A stretch of 64,000 nt of DNA from Microvirga rosea (GTDB taxonomy: Bacteria > Pseudomonadota > Alphaproteobacteria > Rhizobiales > Beijerinckiaceae), in contig NZ_JAJDOP010000002.1 in assembly GCF_020595095.1 (NCBI RefSeq), positions 620,001 through 684,000 on the forward strand. Direction: 5' to 3'. The notes beneath the pieces were generated by a model that made no database searches, was not told the origin of the DNA, and saw nothing but the letters and a program-made list of their open reading frames with translations. The first letter of the stretch is position 1, and each line of letters opens with the position of its first letter. This document shows, one piece after another, positions 25,743 through 34,613 of the stretch. The position numbers and the translations under genes were made by a program.

Positions 25743-27463
25743 CCGCCGCGCGTCCCATCGAGGCCGGGCGGACGTTTGAGACAGCGCCTGCAGGAACCGA
25801 AAACGCCCAGGGATCGGAGGTTCGTGTCGGGACCGCACCATCTCAGCCTGCTCCGGCCCCGCCTCCATTTGTTCCCAAACCGCCCCTTCTCGCAGCCGCG
25901 TATATGTTGGCGGCCACCCTGCTTGCGCTGACACAGGGGCTTGGGATGAACCTCGTGTCCGCGAACCTTCCGCAAATTCAGGGATCGCTCGGAGCGACGA
26001 CGAACGAGGCGACTTGGCTGATGGCGGCATACATGGCGCCGAATGTCAGCCTGTCCCTGCTGCTCATCAAAATCCGCATGCAGTTCGGATTGCGGCGCTT
26101 TGCCGAACTTTCGATCCTTGGCTTTGTGCTGGTGTCCACGATGCATCTTTTCGTCGACGACCTGCAATCCGCCATCGTGGTCCGGTTCTTTAGCGGAATT
26201 GCCGCCTCGCCCATGTCGTCCCTGGGCTTTCTCTACATGCTCGAGCCGTTTCCTCCGGCCCGGAAGATGAATATCGGCCTTTCCCTTGCACTGACGAATA
26301 CCGCTATCGCCATGCCGGTCGCACGCCTCATATCCCCGGCCCTTCTCGATATCGGCCAGTGGCATGGGCTTTACCTGATCGAAATCGCGCTGGCGCTCCT
26401 GAGCGTTGCGGCCGTCTATCTGCTTCCGCTGACGCCCCAGCCGCGGGCGAAGGTGATCGGCCTCCTCGACGTCGTCAGCTATTGTCTTCTGGCTATCGGG
26501 TTTGGAGCATTGGCGATCGTGCTCACCCTCGGGCGTCTTTATTGGTGGCTCGAGGCGCCATGGCTTGGTGCCCTGCTCGCGACGGCCATCGTGTCCCTGA
26601 CGGGGATGGGGGTAATCGAGCTCAATCGTAAGGCGCCTTTGATCGACATTCGGTGGCTGACGAGCCGCGAGATCGTTCATTTCACCGGCGCTCTGCTGCT
26701 GTTCAGGATCGCCTTGTCGGAGCAATCGAGCGGCGCCTACAGCTTTTTTCAGATGCTGGGTCTTCAAAACGAACAGATCGCGACCCTGACATGGATCACT
26801 CTTGGGGCAAGCGTGGCCGGAGGGCTGACATGCGCGATCATGATGAAACCCGGACGTGAGCCGCTGATGCATGCCGCCGCCCTGTGCCTGATCGGCATCG
26901 GGGCGTATGGGGACAGCCACGCGACGAACCTGACGCGCCCTGAGGAGATGTACGCGAGCCAGGCGATGATCGCGTTCGCAAGCGCACTTTTTCTTCCGCC
27001 GGCGCTAGCTTCGGGAATGATGTCGGCCTTGAAGAAGGGGCCGAACTACATCCTGAGCTTCATCGTGGTGTTCCTGCTGACCCAGAGCCTCGGCGGGCTT
27101 TTCGGCTCGGCCTTCTTCGGGTCGTTCGTCACCTGGCGCGAGAAATTTCATTCCCATGCTCTGGTGCAGCACGTCACCTTGATCGACCCCCTGGTTGCGC
27201 AGCGCACGAGCCAGCTCGGGAGCGCCTATGCACGCGTTTTGACGGATCCGGCCCTGCGCAATGCGGAAGGGATCGCGCTTCTCGGGCAGCAAGCCACCCG
27301 CGAAGCCAATGTTCTCGCCTACAACGATGCATTCCTCCTGATTGCAGCTTTGTCGGCCATCGCCCTGGCAGCGCTCCTCGTACACATGGGCGTTGCCGCC
27401 CTTGCCCGGCGCAGCGCTGCCGCTTCACCTCTGACAAGCCAACAAACGCTCCTCCGCTCATGA
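25739..27463 (+). CDS. MFS drug:H+ antiporter, DHA2 (EmrB-like) family
   Basis: The 574-aa protein has about 14 membrane segments, the DHA2 topology. It begins with a 45-residue Pro/Ala-rich cytosolic tail. Family-like motifs include LGMNLVSANLPQIQGSLGAT in TM1 and EATWLMAAYMAPNVSLSLLL. The unusual part is a long periplasmic loop before the last segment (about residues 460-535). It is sandwiched between MarR and HlyD genes with 4-bp overlaps on both sides, so it is the inner-membrane pump of a tripartite exporter that needs a TolC-type channel from elsewhere. Confidence 0.9.
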   Translation: MTAARPIEAGRTFETAPAGTENAQGSEVRVGTAPSQPAPAPPPFVPKPPLLAAAYMLAATLLALTQGLGMNLVSANLPQIQGSLGATTNEATWLMAAYMAPNVSLSLLLIKIRMQFGLRRFAELSILGFVLVSTMHLFVDDLQSAIVVRFFSGIAASPMSSLGFLYMLEPFPPARKMNIGLSLALTNTAIAMPVARLISPALLDIGQWHGLYLIEIALALLSVAAVYLLPLTPQPRAKVIGLLDVVSYCLLAIGFGALAIVLTLGRLYWWLEAPWLGALLATAIVSLTGMGVIELNRKAPLIDIRWLTSREIVHFTGALLLFRIALSEQSSGAYSFFQMLGLQNEQIATLTWITLGASVAGGLTCAIMMKPGREPLMHAAALCLIGIGAYGDSHATNLTRPEEMYASQAMIAFASALFLPPALASGMMSALKKGPNYILSFIVVFLLTQSLGGLFGSAFFGSFVTWREKFHSHALVQHVTLIDPLVAQRTSQLGSAYARVLTDPALRNAEGIALLGQQATREANVLAYNDAFLLIAALSAIALAALLVHMGVAALARRSAAASPLTSQQTLLRS

Positions 27464-28524
27464 CCCGTGTCTTCCGTTCGACTGCTACGATCATCGCCCT
27501 CTTGCTCGGCTTCTCAGGCGTCATGCTGATCCTGTATGCGTGGCGTCTGCCCCCATTCACCAGCACGGTCGAGACGACCGACAATGCCTTTGTGCGTGGT
27601 CAAGTGACGCTGATCAGCCCTCAGCTTGCCGGTTACGTCTCTGAAGTCTCCGTCCAGGATTTTCAGAAAGTCAAAGCGGGCCAAGTCCTCGTGCGGCTCG
27701 ACAACCGCATTTACGAGCAGAAGCTGAAACAAGCCCAAGCCAATCTGGCGGTGCAGAAAGCAGCTCTTGCCAATTCCCAACAGAAACGCCGATCCGACGA
27801 AGCACGCATTGCAGCGGGCGAGGCACAAGTGACGGGCGCAAAGGCCGCTCTTTCCACCGCGGAGGCCAATTGGAACCGGGTAGAACCTCTGCTTCACCGT
27901 GGCGTCAGCACCCAGAGTCAGGCGGATCAAGCCCGTTCGGCGCTTGAGCAGGCACGCGCATCTCTCAGCCAAGCCATGTCGGCCCTGGAAGTCTCGCGTC
28001 AGGATCTCGCCGCGACGCTTATCAATCGCCAATCCCTCGAGGCCGCCGTGCAAAGCGCGGAAGCTGCCGTTCATCTGGCGGAGATCGATTTGCAGAATAC
28101 GACGATCACCGCCCCTCAGGACGGACGTTTGAGTGAGGTGGGCGCACGACCGGGGCAGTATGTCTCAGCGGGCAGCCAGCTGATGGCCATCGTGCCGGAG
28201 ACGGTCTGGGTCATTGCCAATTTCAAGGAAACACAATTGTCCGATATGAGGATCGGACAGCCGGTGACCTTCACCGTCGACGCATTGGAGCATGTCAGCC
28301 TCCATGGGCACCTGGAACGCTTTTCTCCAGCCGCCGGCTCGGAATTCAGCGTTCTTAAACCGGACAATGCGACCGGCAACTTCACTAAGGTTGCTCAGCG
28401 CGTCCCCGTCCGCGTATCCATTGATCCCGGTCAGGAGCTCGCCGAGCAGCTCGCTCCCGGAATGTCCGTGGTGGTGAGTGTCGATACGGCCGCGCCGGCT
28501 CAAACGCGGGCAGCTGGAGGCTGA
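27460..28524 (+). CDS. HlyD/EmrA family membrane-fusion protein
   Basis: The 354-aa adaptor has one N-terminal transmembrane segment (about residues 8-28), then the first lipoyl half (TTDNAFVRGQVTLISPQLAG), a long alpha-helical hairpin (about 85-200, Ala/Gln-rich coiled coil), the second lipoyl half (TITAPQDGRLSEVGARPGQY) and a beta-barrel domain. It bridges the MFS pump and an outer-membrane channel. It is the third gene of the MarR-MFS-HlyD unit, overlapping the pump gene by 4 bp. Confidence 0.92.
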   Translation: MTRVFRSTATIIALLLGFSGVMLILYAWRLPPFTSTVETTDNAFVRGQVTLISPQLAGYVSEVSVQDFQKVKAGQVLVRLDNRIYEQKLKQAQANLAVQKAALANSQQKRRSDEARIAAGEAQVTGAKAALSTAEANWNRVEPLLHRGVSTQSQADQARSALEQARASLSQAMSALEVSRQDLAATLINRQSLEAAVQSAEAAVHLAEIDLQNTTITAPQDGRLSEVGARPGQYVSAGSQLMAIVPETVWVIANFKETQLSDMRIGQPVTFTVDALEHVSLHGHLERFSPAAGSEFSVLKPDNATGNFTKVAQRVPVRVSIDPGQELAEQLAPGMSVVVSVDTAAPAQTRAAGG

Positions 28525-28535
28525 CGTCGAATCTG

Positions 28536-28949
28536 TCAGTAAATCGACCAAAGGCCGGGGGTCGCGAACTCGAGAAGATGACCATCGGGGTCCCTGAAAT
28601 AAACGCTTCGGCCCCCACGGCTCCAGCTTGTGCGCCCTTCGATTGGAACACCGCGACTCTCGAGGCGCTGTTCCCAAGCACCCAATTCGTCCTCGGACAC
28701 GGCGAATGCGATATGCTGCTGCCCACCGGCGTCGTGAGGCGGGATGGTGCCGCCCGGAAGCGTGATGGTCTCGGTGGAAGCTCCACGCTGAAACAGCAAA
28801 AGGACACTTCTCCCGGCGACATCGAGAGCGCAAAGCCGGCGATCCGCGAAAAGCGGCTTCAGCTCCAGAATCCCTTCATAGAAGGCCTGCGCCCGGGAAA
28901 CGTCCTCGACATACAGGGCAGTTTCCAAAACTCCGTTCAGCTCTGGCAT
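28536..28949 (-). CDS. VOC family (glyoxalase/bleomycin resistance) protein
   Basis: The 137-aa protein has two betaalphabetabetabeta units of the vicinal oxygen chelate fold: LETALYVEDVSRAQAFYEGI at the start and RSVYFRDPDGHLLEFATPG at the end. The likely metal ligands are His in GGQQHIAFAV and Glu in HLLEFA. The family includes glyoxalase I, dioxygenases and fosfomycin/bleomycin resistance proteins; the activity here is not assignable. It ends 12 bp after the HlyD gene on the opposite strand. Confidence 0.85.
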   Translation of the reverse strand: MPELNGVLETALYVEDVSRAQAFYEGILELKPLFADRRLCALDVAGRSVLLLFQRGASTETITLPGGTIPPHDAGGQQHIAFAVSEDELGAWEQRLESRGVPIEGRTSWSRGGRSVYFRDPDGHLLEFATPGLWSIY

Positions 28950-29078
28950 TCATCACTCCTCATACCGGCCGCTCCACCCTGGATGTGGACGCCTTGGCTC
29001 AACTTTGAAGCACAGGATTTTCAAGAACGGCGCAGGAGCCTATTTTCTAACGCCGGGAATCAGAGAGTCATTGCTGCC

Positions 29079-29786
29079 ATGTCGCCATCTTTATCCACCA
29101 TCGGCTTCGACGCGGACGATACACTTTGGCAGAATGAATATTATTTCCGCCTGACGGAAGAGCATTTCACCACGCTGCTCGCGGATCACGGAGAGCCTCA
29201 TATCCTCTCGAGCCGGCTTCTCGAAGCGGAACGGCGCAACCTCCAGCTTTATGGCTATGGGATCAAGGGTTTCACCCTGTCCATGATCGAAACCGCCATA
29301 GAGGTGACGGAAGGCCGGGTGCCGACAGCTGTGATCCAGCGGATTCTCGCAGCGGGCCGGGAAATGCTGAGCCATCCGGTCGAGACGCTTCCTCATGCCC
29401 GGGAGACCTTGGAGAAATTGTCGGGGCGTTACCGTATCGTGCTGATCACGAAGGGCGACCTGTTCGATCAGGAGCGGAAGCTCGCCCAATCGGGATTGGG
29501 CGACTTGTTCGATGCCGTCGAGATCGTCAGCGAAAAGTCCCCCCAAACCTACGATCGGCTGTTCACCCGTCACGGCGAAGGACCCGCGCGCAGCATGATG
29601 GTGGGCAATTCCCTGAAGTCCGATGTCGTTCCCGCCATCGAGGCGGGAAGCTGGGGCGTCTATGTGCCCCATGAGCTGACCTGGGCGATGGAACACGCGG
29701 ACGAACCGGTTACGGCGTCACGCTTCAAGCGCTTGGCTCACCTCGGCGAACTGGCGGATCTTGTCGAGGCCATCGATCGATCCTGA
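29079..29786 (+). CDS. HAD family hydrolase
   Basis: The 235-aa protein from the ATG at 29079 shows the HAD motifs: I in TIGFDADDTLWQNE (nucleophile Asp, acid Asp), II in RIVLITKGD, III Lys in VSEKSPQTYDRLF and IV in MMVGNSLKSDVVPAIEAG. A helical C1 cap lies between motifs I and II, as in YjjG/haloacid-dehalogenase-like phosphatases. Its stop codon abuts the stop codon of rsuA (tail-to-tail, TGATCA). The substrate is unknown, likely a phosphorylated metabolite. Confidence 0.88.
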   Translation: MSPSLSTIGFDADDTLWQNEYYFRLTEEHFTTLLADHGEPHILSSRLLEAERRNLQLYGYGIKGFTLSMIETAIEVTEGRVPTAVIQRILAAGREMLSHPVETLPHARETLEKLSGRYRIVLITKGDLFDQERKLAQSGLGDLFDAVEIVSEKSPQTYDRLFTRHGEGPARSMMVGNSLKSDVVPAIEAGSWGVYVPHELTWAMEHADEPVTASRFKRLAHLGELADLVEAIDRS

Positions 29787-30527
29787 TCATCGCTCCGGCA
29801 ATATCAGAGCAATTTCGGCCTTGGTCAGAATGCGAAAAGCGCCGGGCTCCAGGTTGTCAGGGAGGGAAAGAGCGCCCATCCGATCGCGATGGAGAGCCAC
29901 CACATGATTGCCTACGGCGGCGAACATGCGCCTTACCTGATGATACCGCCCCTCGGTGAGAGTCACATAGGCGCTGGTGGGAGAAAGGACCTCCATGGAA
30001 ACCGGCAGCAGCGGTTTGTCCTCGTTGTCGAGCATCAGGGTCCCGGAGGCGAATACGTCTCCCTCGTCGCCGCGTAAGGGCCGGTCGAGCGTCACATGAT
30101 AGCGCTTGGTCACATGATTGCGCGGAGAAATAATCCGGTGAAGCAGGCTGCCGTCGTCGGTCATCAGCAATAGGCCGGACGTCTCCTTGTCCAGGCGGCC
30201 GATGGTGGAGATGGCAGGATCCCGGCGTCGCCATCGGGGTGGCAGCAAACCATAGACCAGGGGTCCGGCCTCCTTGTGAGAACAAGTGACGCCCAGCGGC
30301 TTGTTGAGCATCAGGATGAGACCGGGCGGCGGATCAAGCGGCTCTCCGTCGATACGCATGCGCTCCGACAAATCGCCCGTGACCGCGATCCGGTCATCGG
30401 CGTCCTCAATCGCATCGCCATCCAGCGTCACCGCTCCGGAATGAACCAGGTGCTGGACCTCCCGGCGCGATCCGTAGCCCATATTGGCAAGCAGCCGATC
30501 GACGCGAACGGTTTGTGTTTTGCTCAT
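29787..30527 (-). CDS. rsuA: 16S rRNA pseudouridine synthase, RsuA family
   Basis: The 246-aa protein has an N-terminal S4 RNA-binding domain (VRVDRLLANMGYGSRREVQ) and a pseudouridine synthase domain with the catalytic Asp in GRLDKETSGLLLMT, plus VTLTEGRYHQVRRMFAAVG, the RsuA/RluB/E/F signature. In E. coli RsuA makes pseudouridine 516 of 16S rRNA. It overlaps the upstream methyltransferase gene by 4 bp, forming an rRNA-modification pair. RluB- or RluE-like specificity is possible, but the length and short N-terminus favour RsuA. Confidence 0.85.
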   Translation of the reverse strand: MSKTQTVRVDRLLANMGYGSRREVQHLVHSGAVTLDGDAIEDADDRIAVTGDLSERMRIDGEPLDPPPGLILMLNKPLGVTCSHKEAGPLVYGLLPPRWRRRDPAISTIGRLDKETSGLLLMTDDGSLLHRIISPRNHVTKRYHVTLDRPLRGDEGDVFASGTLMLDNEDKPLLPVSMEVLSPTSAYVTLTEGRYHQVRRMFAAVGNHVVALHRDRMGALSLPDNLEPGAFRILTKAEIALILPER

Positions 30528-31441
30528 TTGAGAGCCTCATAGATCTTGTAGCCACGTGCCTCCGCCTTCAAAGCGATGTTGCGAAAGAGCGGCTTCATCA
30601 CAGCCTCATAGGCGAGATGTCGATTAGCTACGAGCCAGCAGCCGCCCCCCGGGCGCAGGCACTCGGCCGCACGGCGAATGAAGCTCTGACCCAAGGCCCG
30701 ATCCTCCGCGCCGGCGTCGTGGAATGGCGGGTTCATGACGACGAAATCAAGCCCTGTTTCCCCAACACCCGTGGAGCGGACATCGACCCAGCGCACCTGG
30801 GCCCGAGCATCGGAGACGTTCCGGCGTGCGGCATCCACGGCGCGCCGGTCGATATCCAAGAGCGTGAGCTGCTGGACCTTCAGGGAGGCAAGGACCGCGC
30901 GGGCAAGCGTGCCGAGGCCACAGCCCAGGTCCGCGCCGCGGCCGGAAAACGCGGGCAGGTGCTCCAGAAGCAGTTCGCTGCCGGGATCGACCCGGTCCCA
31001 GCTGAAGATGCCGGGCTGCGACCAGAGATCGAGGGTTTCCATAAAGCGCATATCCCCAGCCGCGACCGCATCGCCGAAGCCGATGATCGTGTCAGGGCGT
31101 TTAGCGGTGCAGATGCGATAGTGTCGCCTCGCGTCCTCGCTGACCGAGCAACCGAAAGCTTCCAGCTCCTTGCGCAGCCGCGATCCGCCTTTGTCCTTTG
31201 GCGCGAGAGCGACCAGTTCCGCTCCCGGGGACAGCGCCTTGAGACCCAAGGCCAAGGTGTAGCGTCGCTCCAACGTACCCGGCGGAGCCGCGATCACGAG
31301 GCTCGCCAGTTCCCCTTCCTTGCACTGTTCCAGCGATTGAGCGCCAGGCATGAGCGGCGAGAACTGGAGAGCGTCCTCGCGCACAGGCGCGAGTTCAGGT
31401 GGCGGAGCGCCGTATATACCGTTGGGTTTTGTCTCGTCCAA
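30524..31441 (-). CDS. rsmC: class I SAM methyltransferase, RsmC-like (16S rRNA G1207)
   Basis: The core carries the SAM motif GADLGCGLGTLARAVL and the base-N-methyltransferase motif FVVMNPPFHDAG, the NPPFH form typical of RsmC/RlmG. The N-terminal half is a degenerate methyltransferase-like domain, also RsmC-like. The start is uncertain: the frame is open to an ATG at 31603, but its first 54 residues look non-coding. A TTG at 31441, with CAGGGA 9 nt upstream, places the N-terminus just before KPNGIYGAPPPELAPV; I use it (305 aa). It is cotranscribed with rsuA (4-bp overlap). Confidence 0.82.
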   Translation of the reverse strand: MDETKPNGIYGAPPPELAPVREDALQFSPLMPGAQSLEQCKEGELASLVIAAPPGTLERRYTLALGLKALSPGAELVALAPKDKGGSRLRKELEAFGCSVSEDARRHYRICTAKRPDTIIGFGDAVAAGDMRFMETLDLWSQPGIFSWDRVDPGSELLLEHLPAFSGRGADLGCGLGTLARAVLASLKVQQLTLLDIDRRAVDAARRNVSDARAQVRWVDVRSTGVGETGLDFVVMNPPFHDAGAEDRALGQSFIRRAAECLRPGGGCWLVANRHLAYEAVMKPLFRNIALKAEARGYKIYEALK

Positions 31442-31830
31442 GCTGTTCGATCCCTGCTGGTCTGCCGGTGCTCCTATAACGGTGCGGACGCCGAAGAGCG
31501 ACCCCTCTGGTGGGAGCCCTGTCAGGCGAGGGGCTTCACAGGCGCGAGTGCTCCCTGGAGCTTTTCTCGGAAGAGCGAGGCATGTCACACAGCCGCCCAT
31601 CATTTTTGCATAGATTGCGAATCATTTCCTCAGAAGCCTTCGGGTAAGCCCACAAACTTATCCTAGGTTCGGGGAAAAGCCGCCCGAGAGATTTCTTCAC
31701 CGCCTGCAGTCTCGAGGGCAGCAAGGATGAAGGCCCTGAGCGATCATAGGGCCTTTAGAGGTCGTCGCGCGGCATGCGGCGGCGATATCACCACCAGCCG
31801 GTCACAGCCGGCCAACAAGGGGACCTTCAC
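31442..31830. promoter_or_regulatory. 389-bp divergent intergenic region rsmC / haloperoxidase-like gene
   Basis: No convincing gene lies here if rsmC starts at 31441. The right part holds an 8-bp perfect hairpin, AAGGCCCT (31730-31737) and AGGGCCTT (31748-31755), around 10 nt, followed by TTAG. It lies about 75 nt before the haloperoxidase-like gene and could be a leader hairpin. No riboswitch class was recognised. Confidence 0.4.
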
Positions 31831-32655
31831 ATGCCTACGATCACGACCCAGGATGGCGCCCAGATTTTCTACAAGGACTGGGGAAAGGGGCAGCCCATCG
31901 TGTTTCATCACGGCTGGCCATTGAGCGCGGACGACTGGGACGCCCAGATGATATTCTTCCTCCGTCAAGGCTATCGCGTCATCGCCCACGACCGGCGTGG
32001 CCATGGCCGCTCCAGCCAAACCGACAGCGGCCATGAAATGGACACCTACGCGGCGGACGTGGCGGCGCTGGCACAGGCTCTCGATTTGAGAGATGCCATT
32101 CATGTCGGCCACTCCACCGGCGGCGGAGAAGTGGCCCGCTATGTTGCCCGTCACGGCAAAGGGCGCGTTGCAAAAGCCGTGCTGATCGGCGCTGTTCCTC
32201 CGATCATGGTCAAGTCGGACAAGAATCCCGGCGGGCTTCCGCTTGAGGTGTTCGACGATTTCCGCAAGCAGCTTGCCGCGAACCGCGCCAAATTCTACTG
32301 GGATGTGCCGATCCCCTTCTATGGCTTCAATCGTGAAGGCGCGCAGATCTCGGAGCCAATCCGCCAAAACTGGTGGCGACAGGGCATGATGGGTGCCGCC
32401 AATGCCCATTACGAATGCATCAAGGCCTTCTCGGAAACCGACTTCAATGAGGATCTGAAAGCCATCGACGTGCCGGTTCTGGTCATGCATGGCGACGATG
32501 ACCAGATCGTCCCGATTGCCGATTCCGCGCTCTTGTCGGCAAAGATCCTGAAGAACGGCACGCTCAAGGTTTACCCGGGACTCCCGCACGGGATGTGCAC
32601 GACCCATGCGGACATCATCAATCCCGACCTTCTCGCCTTCATTCAGGCTTCGTAA
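31831..32655 (+). CDS. alpha/beta hydrolase, cofactor-free haloperoxidase/esterase type
   Basis: The 274-aa protein starts at the ATG at 31831 (AAGGGGA upstream). It matches the non-heme chloroperoxidase family: [26 protein letters not shown], the nucleophile elbow [18 protein letters not shown] with Ser95, Asp in [10 protein letters not shown] and His in GLPHGM. Such enzymes act as perhydrolases or esterases. There is no signal peptide, so it is cytosolic. The gene is followed by a very strong 15-bp hairpin, indicating a monocistronic unit. Confidence 0.9.
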   Translation: MPTITTQDGAQIFYKDWGKGQPIVFHHGWPLSADDWDAQMIFFLRQGYRVIAHDRRGHGRSSQTDSGHEMDTYAADVAALAQALDLRDAIHVGHSTGGGEVARYVARHGKGRVAKAVLIGAVPPIMVKSDKNPGGLPLEVFDDFRKQLAANRAKFYWDVPIPFYGFNREGAQISEPIRQNWWRQGMMGAANAHYECIKAFSETDFNEDLKAIDVPVLVMHGDDDQIVPIADSALLSAKILKNGTLKVYPGLPHGMCTTHADIINPDLLAFIQAS

Positions 32656-32663
32656 GTGAAAGA

Positions 32664-32700
32664 CCGGGACGGAAAGGCCTCTGAAGCCTTTCCGTCCCGG
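32664..32700 (+). terminator. strong 15-bp hairpin after the haloperoxidase-like gene
   Basis: CCGGGACGGAAAGGC (32664-32678) and GCCTTTCCGTCCCGG (32686-32700) are exact complements around a 7-nt loop, 8 nt after the stop codon. It lacks a T-tract but is the most stable hairpin noticed in the window. Confidence 0.75.
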
Positions 32701-32853
32701 CAGTCGAATGTCCGGGGATCGGCCGCCAGCTTGACCGCCGACGCCCTCCGACTTTGCCATTGACCGCTGCAACTCTCGGCCCCGCTTCGCGTTGGCTCCT
32801 CATCGAGCGGGGCCCCTGCTCCGATAACCGTGCCCCAATGGAGGAGTGATGAC

Positions 32854-33186
32854 ATGCGTGGTCTTCTAGTCACGACAATTGCTGCGGCAGCCTTCGTCAT
32901 AGGCGCCGGCGCGATGGCGCAGACCCCTGTGCCCAATGCCAGCGGTTCGCAGACGACCAGTCCGCAAACCTATGGTGCGACAGCCAACCAGCCCCAGATG
33001 GGTCAACAGAAGATGTCGCAACCGAAGATGAAGAAGCGGCAGGCGACCCGCAAGCACCGTGCCGTCACGAGCACCGGCAGCGTGAATCGCGGCTGGACAC
33101 CCAGGCCTCCGGTTCCGAACGCAAGCGGATCGCAGACCACGAATCCGGACACATATCGGGCCAACGCTTACCAAAACCGCCGATAA
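32854..33186 (+). CDS. small exported basic protein with an internal repeat
   Basis: The 110-aa product from the ATG at 32854 (GAGGAG upstream) has a signal peptide ending at AMAQ. The mature chain carries the same motif at both ends: TPVPNASGSQTTSPQTY and PPVPNASGSQTTNPDTY. A Lys/Gln/Met-rich middle (QQKMSQPKMKKRQATRKHRA) lies between. It is strongly basic, has no Cys and is probably disordered. Family and role are unknown. Confidence 0.65.
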   Translation: MRGLLVTTIAAAAFVIGAGAMAQTPVPNASGSQTTSPQTYGATANQPQMGQQKMSQPKMKKRQATRKHRAVTSTGSVNRGWTPRPPVPNASGSQTTNPDTYRANAYQNRR

Positions 33187-33334
33187 AGTATGATCGCCCC
33201 GTGACCTGTCGTGCCCGGCCGCAAAGCTCGCGCCTGGACACGACAAGCTCGGCCATGAGCTCCATTGGAGCCGGCGTCCCGGGTTACCGCGGCCGTTCGA
33301 CGACCGAGCCGGATGGCTCCTGCTCCGCTCTCGA

Positions 33335-34513
33335 TCAGGCCACCTGTCCGGCGCACCAGCCGGACGACCACGCCCACTGAAAGTTATAGCCTCCGAGCCA
33401 GCCCGTCACATCTACGACCTCGCCGATGAAGAAGAGGCCCGGCACGGCCTTTGCCTCCATGGTTCGCGAATCGAGAGCGTTCGTATCGACGCCTCCAAGA
33501 GTCACCTCGGCCGTGCGATATCCCTCGGAGCCTGCAGGTTTGAAGCGCCAGTGATTGACCGCATCGCTGACACGACGCAGGACCTTATCGGAGAGGTCGG
33601 CAAGGTTGCCGCCGACTTTCTCGGTTTCCGCGATTAGCTGTGCCAGACGCTTCGGAAGAAAATTGCCAAGGACGGTCTGCACGGCTTGGCGCCCGTTCGA
33701 TGCACGCGCAGCTCGCAACTCACCGAACAGATCGGTCGACGGAAGCATCGCAATGCTGATCTCGTCCCCTTCCCGCCAATAGGATGAGATCTGCAAGATG
33801 GCCGGGCCGCTCAAGCCGCGATGGGTAAACAGCATGGCTTCCGGGAACTGTGTTTTGCCGCAGCTCGCAACCGCATCGACGGACACGCCGGCGAGCGGCT
33901 TCAACCGCTCGAGAAGGTTCGGCTCCAGCGTCAGAGGGACGAGGGCGGGCCTCGTGTCGGTCACCTGAATGCCGAATTGCTGCGCAAGCTCATAGCCGAA
34001 ACCCGTGGCCCCCATCTTGGGGATGGATTTTCCTCCCGATGCGACGACGAGGGAACGGCACGACACGTTGCCTTGAGTGAGACGCAACCGGAAGCCCTGC
34101 TCTTCCCTTTCAACCGCCTCGACCACGGTATTGACACGAAGCATGGCTCCGTGAGCCTTCATCTCGTTCACCAGTAGATCGACGATCTGCCGTGAAGAGC
34201 CATCGCAGAAAAGCTGGCCGAGGGTTTTCTCGTGATAGGCGATGCCGTAGCGCTCAACCAGGGCGATGAAGTCATGCTGCGTGTAGCGCCGGAGAGCGGA
34301 AATGCAGAAACTCGGGTTCTGGGAGATGTAGTTCCGCGGTGAAGCGTTCAGGTTCGTGAAGTTGCACCTGCCGCCACCGGAAATGCGGATCTTCTCACCG
34401 GGCGCGTCGGCATGGTCGACAACGAGGACAAAACGTCCGCGCTTTGCCGCCTCAATAGCGCACATCATCCCCGCCGCACCGGCGCCGATCACCACGACAT
34501 CGACTTGCTTCAC
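33335..34513 (-). CDS. NAD(P)/FAD-dependent oxidoreductase, HI0933/BaiN family
   Basis: The 392-aa flavoprotein starts with the FAD dinucleotide motif VDVVVIGAGAAGMMCAIEAA and has the HI0933-family segment KIRISGGGRCNFTNLNASPR. The C-terminal motif GLFFIGEVVDVTGWLGGYNF, with AWSSGWCAGQ, is also diagnostic. HI0933-like proteins bind FAD and NAD(P)H; the family includes BaiN of bile-acid bacteria, but in proteobacteria the substrate is unknown. It is monocistronic and convergent with the small exported gene. Confidence 0.88.
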   Translation of the reverse strand: MKQVDVVVIGAGAAGMMCAIEAAKRGRFVLVVDHADAPGEKIRISGGGRCNFTNLNASPRNYISQNPSFCISALRRYTQHDFIALVERYGIAYHEKTLGQLFCDGSSRQIVDLLVNEMKAHGAMLRVNTVVEAVEREEQGFRLRLTQGNVSCRSLVVASGGKSIPKMGATGFGYELAQQFGIQVTDTRPALVPLTLEPNLLERLKPLAGVSVDAVASCGKTQFPEAMLFTHRGLSGPAILQISSYWREGDEISIAMLPSTDLFGELRAARASNGRQAVQTVLGNFLPKRLAQLIAETEKVGGNLADLSDKVLRRVSDAVNHWRFKPAGSEGYRTAEVTLGGVDTNALDSRTMEAKAVPGLFFIGEVVDVTGWLGGYNFQWAWSSGWCAGQVA

Positions 34514-34613
34514 GTTTCGCCGCTACCTTCCAGACGGCGTGCCGGTTCCCTATGGCGGCGCCTTCCGGCGCTGTCGTAATGAGTGCACCCCTTTTCGGCA
34601 AGCCGGATCGGCC

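Noticed and set aside
28578..29078. N-terminal extension of the HAD hydrolase gene
   Set aside because: The extension is antisense to the VOC gene; HAD motif I starts a few residues after the ATG at 29079.
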